Part shown: one piece after another, positions 44,476 to 55,900 of the stretch
Layout of the letters: each line of letters begins with the position of its first letter
Numbering within the stretch: the stretch's first letter is position 1
Notes under the pieces: generated by a model
Told to the model about the DNA's origin: nothing
Database searches by the model: none
Seen by the model: the letters and a program-made list of their open reading frames with translations, nothing else
DNA from: Rhodohalobacter sp. SW132
GTDB lineage: Bacteria; Bacteroidota; Rhodothermia; Balneolales; Balneolaceae
DNA length: 64,000 nucleotides
NCBI RefSeq assembly: GCF_003390325.1
Contig: NZ_QUOK01000015.1
Span: 1-64,000, forward strand
Direction: 5' to 3'
Translations under genes and position numbers: made by a program

Positions 44476-45644
44476 AGGTGTGAAAAAAGGTGGTCGAGTA
44501 CGTTATCGATTTCATCTTCTGTATTGTAAAAATGCGGGGAAACCCTGAAATAATTTTCCCTGGCGGAAATCATAATCTTGTTCTCTTTCAGTACCGAAAT
44601 CATGCGTTCAGAATCAACTATTCCGGGAATCCGGAACGAAACAATACCGGCTCTCTCTTCAGGATTAACACTGGTAATTATTGATATTTCAGATCTGTTT
44701 TTGGCCTGGAGACGGTTTATCAGGTAGGACGTTAAATGGAGTATGTGTTTCTCAATTAATTCTATATTAACATCATTAAATAACTGCAGTGCAGTCGATA
44801 GACATGAAATACCTATAATATTTGGAGTTCCGGTTTCGAGGTGCTGACTTATTGGCAGCCATGTTTTTTCGAACTCCGTTAGTGCCCACGGATCTTCCAC
44901 GGACAACCAGCCGGTTTTCACCGGGTTCATTTGTTTTTGCATCTCTTCAGCCAGGAAGAGAAACCCGACACCCATTGGGGCCATCAGCCATTTATGTCCG
45001 CCCGTGCCGAGTGCATGGATATGGCAGGCAGTCACATCAATCGGAACGGCACCGAGCGCCTGAATTCCATCCACAACGAAGAGGATTTCATTCTCCTTAC
45101 ACAGCTCACCTATCGCCCGGAGATCCGCCCTGAATCCACTCAAATATTGAACGGCACTTATCGAAACGAGCCGCGTTTTTGGGGTGATATATTTTCGAAT
45201 TTGATCAACACTAATTTTATGATCCGAGTGAGGTATGTAGTGTAATTTTACACCCTGCGATTCAAGCCGGCGGTAGGGTTGAATGTTGGCAGGAAATTCC
45301 ATCGTATTCAGAATTATTTCATCTCCTTTATTCCACTCAAGTCCGTTGGCCACCGCCGAAATTGTATCCGATGTATTTCCCATAAACGTAACCTGCCCGG
45401 GCGATGGGGAATGGATGTAATCCGAAACTCTTTTTCTGGCCAGTTCAATCGTATCTCCGAGCTCTTCGAAATTTTCAACAGGTCCGAAATGCCGGGTGTC
45501 AATCCACTTCATTGCAGTCTCCCGTACCGGGGTCGGTAATGGATTTATAGAGGCGTGGTTCAGGTACGTGAATCCCGCAGAAGTGTGCGGAAACATTTTA
45601 CGAATTTCGTTCAATTCAGCTGCAGAAAATGGAGACTGACTCAT
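44472..45644 (-). CDS. Class V aminotransferase / cysteine desulfurase-like PLP enzyme
   Basis: This 390-aa fold-type I PLP enzyme has the PLP lysine in GTGGHKWLMAP (K218), the Asp in VVDGIQALG (D192) and the start YLNHASINPLP. It lacks the catalytic Cys loop expected of a SufS/IscS desulfurase as far as I can see, so it is closer to isopenicillin-N-epimerase-like members of the family. It is co-transcribed with DUF502 and YihY genes (4-bp overlaps). Confidence 0.85.
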   Translation of the reverse strand: MSQSPFSAAELNEIRKMFPHTSAGFTYLNHASINPLPTPVRETAMKWIDTRHFGPVENFEELGDTIELARKRVSDYIHSPSPGQVTFMGNTSDTISAVANGLEWNKGDEIILNTMEFPANIQPYRRLESQGVKLHYIPHSDHKISVDQIRKYITPKTRLVSISAVQYLSGFRADLRAIGELCKENEILFVVDGIQALGAVPIDVTACHIHALGTGGHKWLMAPMGVGFLFLAEEMQKQMNPVKTGWLSVEDPWALTEFEKTWLPISQHLETGTPNIIGISCLSTALQLFNDVNIELIEKHILHLTSYLINRLQAKNRSEISIITSVNPEERAGIVSFRIPGIVDSERMISVLKENKIMISARENYFRVSPHFYNTEDEIDNVLDHLFSHL

Positions 45645-46234
45645 TTCACAGTATTACTGTTATTGTTGTAGCTGTTGATATTCGTGACACCTGCGGAAAC
45701 GGTAAATTTCAGTGCGTCCGACGGATCGATATCGAGCGGCGTGACAAACGAGGGATCCACAAGAAAAAGGTTCCCTGAAAAATTATAGGAGTGGGGGAAA
45801 TAAACCGCCACCCGGTTATGAATGTCATACTCTTCCAAATTCTCTTCGGTGATAAATCCTATCCTGTCAACACCATCTGTCAGCCGAACGATCGCCGGAC
45901 GGTTAAATCGTTTTTTTTCGCCAACCAATGCTTCAGTGAGATCCTTAAACGCAGTGTAGATAATTTTCACAAATGGGGTGCGCTCCAGCATCTGTTCAAA
46001 ATAGGAGAGAAGTGAACGGGAGAATGCCTGGGTGACGAGATAACCAAGAATTGCAATCAGAAAAAATGCGGTTATAATTCCAAGGCCGGGGATATCAAAC
46101 GGCAGCCAGCCAAAAAGTATGCTGTATAGCGTATTGTCAATCCAGTTGACCAGCATGGTAATAATGAAAAATGTGGCGAACAGGGGAAAGGCAAATAGAA
46201 GACCCCTTAAAAAGTAATTCAGTAATTTTTTCAT
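45641..46234 (-). CDS. DUF502 family membrane protein
   Basis: This 197-aa protein has two N-terminal membrane helices (about 12-33 and 50-70). The DUF502 core follows: VDRIGFITEE and VYFPHSYNFSGNLFLVD. Function unknown. First of a three-gene operon with the aminotransferase and YihY. Confidence 0.88.
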   Translation of the reverse strand: MKKLLNYFLRGLLFAFPLFATFFIITMLVNWIDNTLYSILFGWLPFDIPGLGIITAFFLIAILGYLVTQAFSRSLLSYFEQMLERTPFVKIIYTAFKDLTEALVGEKKRFNRPAIVRLTDGVDRIGFITEENLEEYDIHNRVAVYFPHSYNFSGNLFLVDPSFVTPLDIDPSDALKFTVSAGVTNINSYNNNSNTVK

Positions 46235-46394
46235 GGATCGGGTTCGATTAGCGGCTGATTAAGATAGATCCTGCAATATACGTAACCGTATGTTAAGAAT
46301 TTAGATCCGGCAGCAGAACATGGGGTGAGGTTTACTCCTTTTTTTTCTATTTTGATAAGCTGTAAAAAAATACTGTTCTAACCAATTTTTCTCT

Positions 46395-49049
46395 ATGCCT
46401 GTGAAGACCTCTGACGAGATCAGAAAAGACTTTTTTAATTTTTTTGAAGAAAAACAACATCTGATCGTAGATAGTGCTCCAGTAGTTCCTAAAAATGATC
46501 CTACGTTGCTTTTTACGAATGCCGGCATGAACCAGTTCAAAGCTATTTTCCTCGGGGATGAGCCGGGATACAAAGCCGGTGATAAAATCTGGAGCCGCAC
46601 AGCCAATACACAGCGCTGTATTCGTGTAAGTGGAAAGCACAACGACTTAGACGAGGTGGGGCACGACACCTATCACCACACGCTTTTCGAGATGCTCGGC
46701 AACTGGTCGTTCGGCGACTATTTTAAAGAGGAAGCGATCGAATGGGCGTGGGAACTTCTTGTGGATCGATGGGGACTCGAACCGGACCGTTTATATGCAA
46801 CCGTATTTGGCGGGGATAAGGAAGACGGCCTCCCGGTGGATGAAGAAGCGATTGAACTCTGGAAAAAGAAAACGGATATCAACCCGGATCACATCCTCAG
46901 ATTTGGTAAAAAAGATAATTTCTGGGAGATGGGGCAAACCGGTCCATGCGGGCCTTGTTCAGAAGTTCATGTTGATTTACGGCCGGACAAAGAGAGGAAA
47001 AAACAGCCCGGCGCCGAATTGGTGAACATGGACGATCCCTGGGTGATGGAGATCTGGAACCTGGTGTTTATCCAATTTTTTCGGGATGAAGAAGGAAAAC
47101 TCAGTAACCTGCCCGATCAGCACGTGGATACTGGAATGGGATTTGAGCGAATTTGCGCCGTTCTGCAGGGAAAAACTTCAAATTACGATACCGATGTGTT
47201 TGAACCGCTTCTGGAATTCATTTCCGGAATCTGCGGCAAACCGTATGGACACGACCTGGAAACGGATATCGCTATGCGTGTGATTGCTGATCATATCCGT
47301 GCGGTAAGCTTTTCCATCGCGGATGGGGCATCACCCTCGAATGACGGCCGCGGATATGTGATTCGCAGAATTTTACGCCGGGCTGTCCGGTATGGATGGG
47401 ACCGCCTTGCACTGAAAAAACCGTTCATGTATCAAATTGTGCCTGTGCTGGCCGAGCAGTTCAAAGGTGTATTTCCGGAGCTGGCATCGCAGGTTGAATA
47501 CGTGCAAAATGTGATCAAAGCTGAGGAGAAGAGCTTTTTAAGAACGCTGGGACAGGGAATTGAGCTTTTTGAGGAGATGACCGAAGGTGAGGATAAAATA
47601 TCAGGTGAAAATGCATTCAAACTGCATGATACCTATGGATTTCCAATCGACCTCACCCAGCTGATGGCTCGTGAAAAAGGGATCGATGTAGATTTAGACG
47701 GGTTTGAAACCCTGATGAAGCAGCAAAAAGAGCGGGCCCGTGCGGATGGAAAGTTTGCAGCGGGTGAAAGCGGCAAGAATGTTGAACTGCTGATCGAAGA
47801 CTACACATTTGAATTCACCGGATATGATCACCTGATATCTGAAGCAGCCATTGCAGCTGTGAATCGCGATGAAAAGCGGCCGTCGCTCTGGCTGACACGC
47901 TCTCCATTCTATGCAGAATCGGGCGGACAAATTGCCGATACCGGTACCATTGAAAACAACGGTGAAGTGATTCGGGTGAAAGATGTTCAGAAAACTCCGC
48001 AGGGATTTGAACATATTGTTGATCGTATTCCTGATGACCTTTCCGGAACCTGGACCGCAGAAGTACATCGTGAAAGGCGGCTGGAGATCCAAAAACATCA
48101 CACCGCAACCCACCTGATGCACGCCGCTCTGCGCGAAACAATCGGGGATCATGTGGTACAGAAAGGATCGCTGGTAGAGCCGGGAAGGCTTCGGTTTGAT
48201 TTTTCACATTTTGAGGCGGTAACCCCGGAACAGCTCGATGAAATGGAAGCCCGGGTTAACGAGAAAATCCAGGAAAATATCGAACAGGATGTCCAGGTAA
48301 TGGATATTGAACAGGCCCGGGAGCGCGGTGCCATGATGCTATTTGGCGAAAAGTATGGAGATCGCGTACGCGTGGTCACGTTCGATCCCAAATTTTCAAT
48401 GGAACTTTGCGGCGGAACGCACGTCGGTGCGACCGGTGAAATCGGGTACTTCCGGTTTCTGCACGAATCCTCAGCGGCAGCCGGAATCCGAAGAGTGGAG
48501 GCTGTGGCAGGAAAAGCAGCAGACAAGCTGATCAGAAATGAGAAGAGCGCTCTCAAACAAATTCAGGCTATGCTTGGAAATAGTGAAAATCCCGCTGCAG
48601 AAATTGAAAAACTGATCGCTCAAAATCGTGATCTTGGAAAAGAGATTGAAAAACTGAAAAAGAAAGATGCTTCCGGCGCGCTGGACCAGATTCTGGAAGA
48701 GGGCACCGAAACAGCCGGAGTTTCGCTCTATACCGGCGAAGTTCCCGGTGCGGATATGGATCTTCTCAAGCAGATGGGTTACAGGGCATTGCAGTTGAAA
48801 GACTCCGGGTCTGTGTTTGTGCTTGCATCTCAGAACAGCGAAGGAAAAGTATTTCTGATGGCTGCAATCACCCCTGATCTAAACGAAAAAGGGCTGCAGG
48901 CTGGTAAACTGGTATCACAGCTGGGCAGGATTGTCGGCGGCGGCGGCGGCGGTCAGCCTGAACTCGCAACGGCTGGCGGACGGTTCCCTGATAAGATTGG
49001 CGAAGCGTTCGGCACAGCCGAAAAGTGGATTAAGGAACAGTTAACATGA
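46395..49049 (+). CDS. alaS: Alanyl-tRNA synthetase
   Basis: This 884-aa class II synthetase charges tRNA-Ala. Motif 1 region LLFTNAGMNQFK and motif 2/3 regions GHDTYHHTLFEMLGNWSFGDYF and GMGFERI are present. The editing domain carries zinc ligands HHTATHLMHAAL and CGGTHV. The C-terminal DHHA1 domain ends GGGGGGQPELATAGG. Complete. Confidence 0.97.
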   Translation: MPVKTSDEIRKDFFNFFEEKQHLIVDSAPVVPKNDPTLLFTNAGMNQFKAIFLGDEPGYKAGDKIWSRTANTQRCIRVSGKHNDLDEVGHDTYHHTLFEMLGNWSFGDYFKEEAIEWAWELLVDRWGLEPDRLYATVFGGDKEDGLPVDEEAIELWKKKTDINPDHILRFGKKDNFWEMGQTGPCGPCSEVHVDLRPDKERKKQPGAELVNMDDPWVMEIWNLVFIQFFRDEEGKLSNLPDQHVDTGMGFERICAVLQGKTSNYDTDVFEPLLEFISGICGKPYGHDLETDIAMRVIADHIRAVSFSIADGASPSNDGRGYVIRRILRRAVRYGWDRLALKKPFMYQIVPVLAEQFKGVFPELASQVEYVQNVIKAEEKSFLRTLGQGIELFEEMTEGEDKISGENAFKLHDTYGFPIDLTQLMAREKGIDVDLDGFETLMKQQKERARADGKFAAGESGKNVELLIEDYTFEFTGYDHLISEAAIAAVNRDEKRPSLWLTRSPFYAESGGQIADTGTIENNGEVIRVKDVQKTPQGFEHIVDRIPDDLSGTWTAEVHRERRLEIQKHHTATHLMHAALRETIGDHVVQKGSLVEPGRLRFDFSHFEAVTPEQLDEMEARVNEKIQENIEQDVQVMDIEQARERGAMMLFGEKYGDRVRVVTFDPKFSMELCGGTHVGATGEIGYFRFLHESSAAAGIRRVEAVAGKAADKLIRNEKSALKQIQAMLGNSENPAAEIEKLIAQNRDLGKEIEKLKKKDASGALDQILEEGTETAGVSLYTGEVPGADMDLLKQMGYRALQLKDSGSVFVLASQNSEGKVFLMAAITPDLNEKGLQAGKLVSQLGRIVGGGGGGQPELATAGGRFPDKIGEAFGTAEKWIKEQLT

Positions 49050-49121
49050 AAGGCTGAAAATATCTGAAATTTTGGGTATACTCTAAGTCTTTAAAAAATT
49101 TGAATTGAACGTAATCATTGA

Positions 49122-50219
49122 ATGATGGCCAAGAAAAAGGACGAAGCAATTTTTGCACCTATCGGCATTAATAAAAGTCAGGATGGTAAAATCGACAAGG
49201 CAGTTGATCTGCCCGATCCCACCAAAAAAACTCACAAACAGCTTGGTTTAAAAAACGATCAGCTGCTCGAAATGTTTGAGCAGATGTTCCTGCAGCGCCG
49301 GTTTGAAGAGCGCGCCATGCAGATGTATCAAAAAGGGAAATTTGGTGGTTTCCTGCATCTCTATATCGGTCAGGAAGCTGTTTCTACCGGTACCGTGTTT
49401 GCCCTTAATGATGATGATGACATCATCACCGCATATCGCGATCACGGCTGGGGATTGGTGCGCGGGGTAACTCCAAATGAAGGAATGGCTGAGCTTTATG
49501 GAAAAGCTACCGGATGCTCAAAAGGCAAAGGCGGCTCCATGCACTTTGCCAAAGTTGAAAATCATTTCTGGGGCGGATACGGAATTGTTGGCGGACACAT
49601 TCCGCTTGGAGGCGGAATCGCATTTGCCAATAAATACCATGGAAATGACCGCGTGATGGCGTGCTTTCTTGGTGATGGTGCCGTAGACCAGGGTGCATTA
49701 CACGAAACTTTGAATATGAGTCAGCTCTGGAAACTGCCGGCCATCTACGTTGTGGAAAATAATGGCTACTCGATGGGTACCGCAGCTCGCCGCCACACCG
49801 TAAACGAGATTCATGAACGCGCCAACGGGTACGGAATGAAAAATACCGTACTCAACGGAATGGATGTTTTCACGGTCTACGAGCAGATGAAGAAAATTGC
49901 CAAAGAAGTTCGTAAAGACAGCATGCCCTGGTTTGTAGAAATCCGAACCTACAGATACCGCGGTCACTCCATGTCTGATCCGCAGAAATACCGATCCAAA
50001 GAGGAACTCGAGGAGTATCAGAAAATCGATCCGATCGAACGGCTGAAAGCGTATATCCTGGATAAGGATATTGCTGACGAGAAAAAGATCGAAGAGATAC
50101 AGGACAAGGTCGAAGACCAGGTGCTCGAAGCGGTAGATTTTGCCGAAGAATCAGATTTCCCTGAAGATGATGCGCTCTACGAAGATATGTTCGCCGGAGA
50201 GCCACACTTCCACAAATAA
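49122..50219 (+). CDS. pdhA: Pyruvate dehydrogenase E1 component alpha subunit
   Basis: With PdhB this 365-aa subunit decarboxylates pyruvate using thiamine diphosphate. The ThDP motif is GDGAVDQGALHETLN...ENN, with the substrate-side GSMHF and the phosphorylation-loop-like RYRGHSMSDPQKYR. It precedes pdhB by 51 bp and pdhC, forming an E1-alpha/E1-beta/E2 operon. No E3 gene is visible in the window. Confidence 0.96.
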   Translation: MMAKKKDEAIFAPIGINKSQDGKIDKAVDLPDPTKKTHKQLGLKNDQLLEMFEQMFLQRRFEERAMQMYQKGKFGGFLHLYIGQEAVSTGTVFALNDDDDIITAYRDHGWGLVRGVTPNEGMAELYGKATGCSKGKGGSMHFAKVENHFWGGYGIVGGHIPLGGGIAFANKYHGNDRVMACFLGDGAVDQGALHETLNMSQLWKLPAIYVVENNGYSMGTAARRHTVNEIHERANGYGMKNTVLNGMDVFTVYEQMKKIAKEVRKDSMPWFVEIRTYRYRGHSMSDPQKYRSKEELEEYQKIDPIERLKAYILDKDIADEKKIEEIQDKVEDQVLEAVDFAEESDFPEDDALYEDMFAGEPHFHK

Positions 50220-50270
50220 TCTGCATTTGCACGAATAATCAAAAAATTTAACTAACCAAGAAGCTGAAAA

Positions 50271-51254
50271 ATGGCTGAATTAAAATTTAGAGAAGCGATC
50301 CGGGATGCTATCGACGAAGAAATGGCAACGGATGAGTCCATATTTGTTATGGGCGAAGAGGTCGCGGAATATAACGGAGCTTACAAAGTAACCGAAGGAC
50401 TTCTGGATAAATATGGATTCAAAAGGGTGATCGATACACCTATTTCAGAACTCGGATTTGCCGGAATTGGCGTCGGAGCCGCAATGAACGGCCTTCGGCC
50501 AATCATAGAGTTCATGACGTTTAACTTTGCCGTTCTGGCAGCAGACCAAATTATTAACCACGCCTCAAAAGCCCGGTATATGCTTGGCGGCCAGGTTTCG
50601 ATCCCCATTGTGTTCAGAGGCCCGAATGCGTCAGCCGGTCAGCTTGGTGCCACCCACTCGGTAGCATACGACTCGATGTACGCCATGTTTCCCGGGTTAA
50701 AAGTGATCTATCCATCCGAACCCGGTGATGCGAAAGGACTATTGAAATCTGCAATTCGTGATGAAGATCCGGTACTGTTTATGGAATCGGAGCAGATGTA
50801 CGGCTTGAAGGGTGAGGTGTCTGATGAGGAAGATTTCACGATTCCGATCGGCAAGGGAAAAATCAAACGCGAAGGTGATGATGTCACAATCGTTGCGACT
50901 GGAAAAATGTATCACATCGCACAAAATGCGGCAAAAGAGCTTGCCAAGGATGGGGTTGAAGCAGAAATCATAGATCCGAGAACCATCAAACCGCTGGATA
51001 TCGAGATGATTATTGAATCCATCAAAAAGACAAACCGCTGTGTGATTGTGGATGAAGCTCACCCGTTTGGCGGGCTGGCTTCTGAAGTCGGATTTTTGAT
51101 TCAGCGTGAAGCGTTCGATTACCTGGATGCTCCCGTTCAGCGCGTAACTCTGCCGGATGTGAATGCTCCATTTTCGAAACCGCTGTTTGATCTGTGGCTG
51201 CCGGATGCGAAAAATATTGTGGAAGCTGTAAACACCGTAACCTACCGGAAGTAA
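50271..51254 (+). CDS. pdhB: Pyruvate dehydrogenase E1 component beta subunit
   Basis: This 327-aa E1-beta subunit opens REAIRDAIDEEM, with MGEEVAEYNGAYKVTEGL, DTPISELGFAGIGVGAA and the C-terminal transketolase domain VIVDEAHPFGGLASEVG. It partners PdhA. Confidence 0.96.
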   Translation: MAELKFREAIRDAIDEEMATDESIFVMGEEVAEYNGAYKVTEGLLDKYGFKRVIDTPISELGFAGIGVGAAMNGLRPIIEFMTFNFAVLAADQIINHASKARYMLGGQVSIPIVFRGPNASAGQLGATHSVAYDSMYAMFPGLKVIYPSEPGDAKGLLKSAIRDEDPVLFMESEQMYGLKGEVSDEEDFTIPIGKGKIKREGDDVTIVATGKMYHIAQNAAKELAKDGVEAEIIDPRTIKPLDIEMIIESIKKTNRCVIVDEAHPFGGLASEVGFLIQREAFDYLDAPVQRVTLPDVNAPFSKPLFDLWLPDAKNIVEAVNTVTYRK

Positions 51255-51395
51255 TTGTGCGGCAAAAGCAGAAGTGAATGAGAAAATATCATTCTTTTCA
51301 CATTCACTTTTGCGTTTTGCCAATCCGCTTCCTAATGTTTGGTGCAAAACCGAATTGAAACTGTATCCTTATTAATTTTGACAATTTAACTGACT

Positions 51396-52697
51396 ATGGC
51401 CGAAAAAATTGAAATGCCGAAGCTGAGTGACACCATGGAAGAGGGTGTAATCGCCTCCTGGAATGTGAAGGAGGGAGATAAAGTTGAATCGGGCGACGTA
51501 ATTGCTGAAGTCGAAACCGATAAAGCTACAATGGAAGTTGAAGTGTTTGATGCAGGCACGATTTTGAAAATTATGGTAGAAGAGGGCGACGCTGTTCCTC
51601 TTGGCGGCACTATGGCAATTATCGGTGAAGAAGGCGAAGATATCAGTGATCTTCTTGGCGATAGCGAGGATTCATCAGGCGATTCAAAAGATTCTGAAGA
51701 TGAGAAGAAAAAATCTGATTCAAAGGAAGATGAAGATGATGATACTGATGAGAAGAAAAAAGATTCAAAAGATTCTTTCGATCCGATTCTTGAAGGCGTC
51801 GACGGCAAGAAAAAGGAGAAAAAGAAGGAGAGTTCTTCTGATGATGGGCGTGTAAAAGCCTCGCCTCTTGCTAAAAAGATGGCCGAAGATAAAGGCATAG
51901 AACTTTCGGCTGTTGATGGTTCAGGACCCGAAGGACGAATCATTAAACGGGATATTGAAAATTATAAGCCTTCCAAAAAGAAAGAGACCGGCGTTGAAGT
52001 TCCGTCATTTGAAGATGCAGAATCTGAGGATGTGAAAATTTCTCAGATGCGAAAAACAATTGCCAGACGACTTTCAGAAAGTAAATTTACCAATCCGCAC
52101 TTCTATGAAACGATTGATGTGGATATGGAAGCAGCGATCGAAGCACGCGCAAAACTTAATGAAGTGAGCGAAGTAAAGATCAGCTTTAATGATATTGTAG
52201 TGAAAGCATGCGCTGCTGCACTCCGTCGCAATCCTTCTATTAACTCTTCCTGGCTGGATGATGTCATCAGAAAACACGGTGACGTTAATGTTGCCGTAGC
52301 TGTGGCCATCGATGAAGGTTTGATGACCCCGGTACTGCGTCACGCCGATAAGAAAAATCTGCGTCAGATTTCTGTTGAAACTAAAGAACTGGCAGGTCTG
52401 GCTCGTGATCGCAAGCTTCAGCCGGAACAGATGGAAGGAAGCACATTCACCATCTCCAATCTTGGAATGTTCGGAATTGAGGAATTTACCGCGATTATCA
52501 ACCCACCAAATGCCTGTATTCTCGCAGTAGGTGCCATTCGCGACGTTCCTGTAGTGAAAAATGGCGAAGTTGTGCCGGGCAAACGGATGAAGATGACGCT
52601 CAGCAGCGATCACAGGGTAGTGGACGGTGCAAAAGCCGCGGCCTTCCTGAACACGCTGCAGCAGATGCTCGAAAATCCGCTTGCGATGATGCTGTAA
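51396..52697 (+). CDS. pdhC: Pyruvate dehydrogenase E2 (dihydrolipoamide acetyltransferase)
   Basis: This 433-aa E2 has one lipoyl domain (lipoyl lysine K43 in VETDKATME), a low-complexity Asp/Ser/Lys linker (~90-150), a peripheral-subunit binding domain (VKASPLAKKMAEDKG, GRIIKRDIE) and a CoA acetyltransferase core ending DHRVVDGAKAAAFL with the catalytic His. The linker is acidic-lysine-rich rather than the Ala-Pro linker of E. coli. A terminator follows. Confidence 0.96.
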   Translation: MAEKIEMPKLSDTMEEGVIASWNVKEGDKVESGDVIAEVETDKATMEVEVFDAGTILKIMVEEGDAVPLGGTMAIIGEEGEDISDLLGDSEDSSGDSKDSEDEKKKSDSKEDEDDDTDEKKKDSKDSFDPILEGVDGKKKEKKKESSSDDGRVKASPLAKKMAEDKGIELSAVDGSGPEGRIIKRDIENYKPSKKKETGVEVPSFEDAESEDVKISQMRKTIARRLSESKFTNPHFYETIDVDMEAAIEARAKLNEVSEVKISFNDIVVKACAAALRRNPSINSSWLDDVIRKHGDVNVAVAVAIDEGLMTPVLRHADKKNLRQISVETKELAGLARDRKLQPEQMEGSTFTISNLGMFGIEEFTAIINPPNACILAVGAIRDVPVVKNGEVVPGKRMKMTLSSDHRVVDGAKAAAFLNTLQQMLENPLAMML

Positions 52698-52725
52698 TTC
52701 GTTTTAACTAATCATATGACATAAC

Positions 52726-52760
52726 AAAAAAAGCCTCAGCACTTGTTGAGGCTTTTTTTT
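52726..52760 (+). terminator. Rho-independent terminator of the pdh operon
   Basis: AAGCCTCA (52731-52738) pairs with TGAGGCTT (52747-52754), followed by a T-run. Confidence 0.92.
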
Positions 52761-52941
52761 GTTCGTAGTTAAACACTTGAATCGTTTGTTTATAAGAGCC
52801 GACAACCCAGGTTTGTCAAATTGTGTAGAACAGATAAAAGAGTGTACATATCGCATCCTGACACATTACAAATAAACCATGAGTATTGTATGTGCAAAAC
52901 TATAATACCTCTAAGATGATTTCGATACGTTAATCGTCATG

Positions 52942-55900
52942 CTATTCTCTTGTGATAATCACGATATGAGAATTGGTATGACCGTAATTCTCTATAAGTA
53001 TATTCTGAAGCTTCAGGGCACTTTCAAGATTTGCCTCATTGGGATTCAGGTAGAGCACAAAATCTTCTCCTGGTAACTCTACAATCTCCGGGGAGGTTCT
53101 GCTGAGTGCAGAGAATTGGTTAGCGGCAGCTTTTGCTGAGTCCCGATCCCCATATATTCCGGTATATACCTTGTATTCTGTTTTCATGTACCCGTTTGTG
53201 AAATAAGGTATACTGCTTATCATATAACTATGAAGCGGTATCACAGGATTTAAAATTTGCCGTGCGCTGCTTAGATCAAGTTCATTATATGTAAGATTTG
53301 CATACACAAAATGGAATCCTCTGCTGCTATTATATTCCAGGTAACTTTTAATACCGGTTCGACTTTCTAACGTGTGGATGAATTGTTCTGCATACTGAGG
53401 TGAATTATATGCTCCAAGCTGTATACGTACGGCATCTTCCGTTTGTCGGGGTACATTGCGGCCTCCTGGTTGTCCCATAAAGTGAATACGCAAACTTTGC
53501 AGATGCTCAATTTCATCAATTACGTCTGAAAGTTCCTGTATCTCTAATGGCGTGATAAATTCCTTACTCTGGAGTCTGAAAAGTTGACTATTAGTATCAA
53601 AAAGATCAATAAACTCTATCCCAGCGATCCGAATCAATTCATCCCGGACACGTATCGACTCACTTTGATTAGTGAATTCACCGGTTTCGACAATAAACCC
53701 GTCGATTTCACTGCGAGATAATATTGGAACCATATGTTCAGAAGCATTTTCAGGTTGCAAAATGATTTCGAGTCCTTCGATAAAATCACCCTCAGGTTTT
53801 GCGTATAGCGTGAACCCAGGTGTTTTCTGGGGCATTTGTAACCCTATATATTCAAGCTGTGAAGAATCAACCGCAATGCTATAATCTCCCGGTGGAATTT
53901 CATAGGCGTAGAAACTTCCGTCGGAAAAGGTTCGGATCTCCTGCCGGTGAGGCTCCCTGCCATCTGGCGCATCGATCTGTTCAATCAAAAGTTTTAAACC
54001 GGGAATCCCAGTGCGTTCATAGTTTAGATATCTCAGTACCGATCCATCCACTACGCCGGTCATATATACCGGTATATCGATCGTTTTGAATTGATTGGGA
54101 TCTGAAACAAATGAAAACTGCTCGATACCGGGGATCAGCAACGGATTGTGGATGGATGATTTATTTACCGATACATTGTACTGTCGGTATGGCTGGAGCT
54201 GGCTGATATAATTTATACCGTTTCTTGAAGATATTCTGCCTGTAGCTTGCTCTATCTGGACTGTTCTGTTTTCGGTATATAGCAGTTCATCGCCATTCTC
54301 AAATTGTCCTGAATTGTTGTGATCAAGGAACATTCGTACGGCAACACCTGAGCGCCCAACTTGCTGGCGGTTATCCATAAAGGCATTTCTGTTCCCCGGG
54401 TCCAAACCAATCGAGCCTCGAAAACTCTGCGTGGCAGAATAGTTGCCGCGGGTTGTCCGAGCGGATGAATTCGACCGGAATGCATTAAAATCGATTGTAA
54501 TACTGACCCGTCCATATGTGAAATCCCCAATAAAATTTTTGCCGCCTGTCAGATGAAAACGTCCACTGTTCATCATATTTCGCGAAATCTGCAGCTCACT
54601 ATTTTCGATTTCCTGAAGGTAGGGGATATAGTTAGTCTGGGCTCTCACAAAAACTCCTCTTAGAATCGAAGGCCAGGTGGGTGATCTGCCCATGGTGTAG
54701 GTGATTGCAGCATTTAAACGGGCCGATGGGGTGGTCTCAAAAGCGGGTTGGCCGATTTGGGTATCCCTGTAGCCAAATCGCAGGTTGGTGCGTCCAAGCC
54801 GGCTATTTAAGTCCACTCGGTAGCGGGTAATGGATGTAAGCTCCCGTCTTTCATTCGTATATGCAATACGAATAAACATAGGGAGAGGGCCGGCAGAAAT
54901 CGGGGTAAAGAAATTTGTGCGGATATCTGATCGGTTTCGAGAAGGATTGTAGAGGCCACCCATCCGGGTATAGTGTGTATACTCCGCGGTCAAACTTGCA
55001 GATGAAGGATAGAGCACGCTGAATGATCCCCGGTAGAATGCATCAGATGCAACTTCTGCCGAAAGCAGGTAGTTTGAAAACCAACGGGTAGAGAGCTGAC
55101 CGGAAAATGTGGGCACTGAATCGTGAAAATCTTCAAAATATTCGGCACTGCCCGAAACGGTTATTCGACTTGATAAACCTGCAGATATGGAAGATTGCCC
55201 CATTAGCCCGCGATCAATCGATCCTGAAACAGGGTTGTCGAGTCTGCCCGCCTGCAGTGTGTAATTGACTACTCCGGGAGGAGTGAATGTGAACGGTATT
55301 CTGATTCTGCGATTCTGTTCAATTAACTCGCCGGATGGGGCGTATGAGCGGATACTGTAGCTGGACTTTCCGTACGTTAGCGGCAGCTCAAAATTGTATC
55401 TTCCGGATTGGTCAGCGTTCTGAAAGCCAACCAAAGATTGATTCCGATATAACTCTACTTCAGCATCTGCTTCGGTTGTACCTGATAAGTAGGTGTGACC
55501 ATAAATATGGCGTGGCTCGAGTGGTTCATTACTCAACGAAATTCCGGTGAAGGCAACCGGGTTCAGTCCTCTTGAGTTCGTCTGCCCGATGGTAATAGTG
55601 GTCAGGTACGGGCTTTTACGAATTCCATATCTCCAGCGTAGATTTGAAGAGCGCAGCACACTGGCGGTTTCTGAGTGGAATCCATGGATATTTCCCTGGA
55701 TATCACCTCCAATTACTTCGGCTCCAAACGCCGTATTATAAAGAAAACTGGTGCGTTGAGCTGAGTAATTACCAGAGAGGTTATAATCTAAAAATCCGGC
55801 ATGAAACAGACGTCTGTTCCTGTCGAACTGCAGAGGGTAGTAGGTTCTGTAGAGTTGATTTTGAGACTGTTCAAGCTGACGTCTCCGCTGTTCACGATCT

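Noticed and set aside
46235-46394. T-box or other leader upstream of alaS
   Set aside because: No specifier loop, antiterminator or terminator could be recognised.
51386-51943. 185-codon minus-strand Ser-rich frame inside pdhC
   Set aside because: Antisense shadow of the Asp/Ser/Lys linker.
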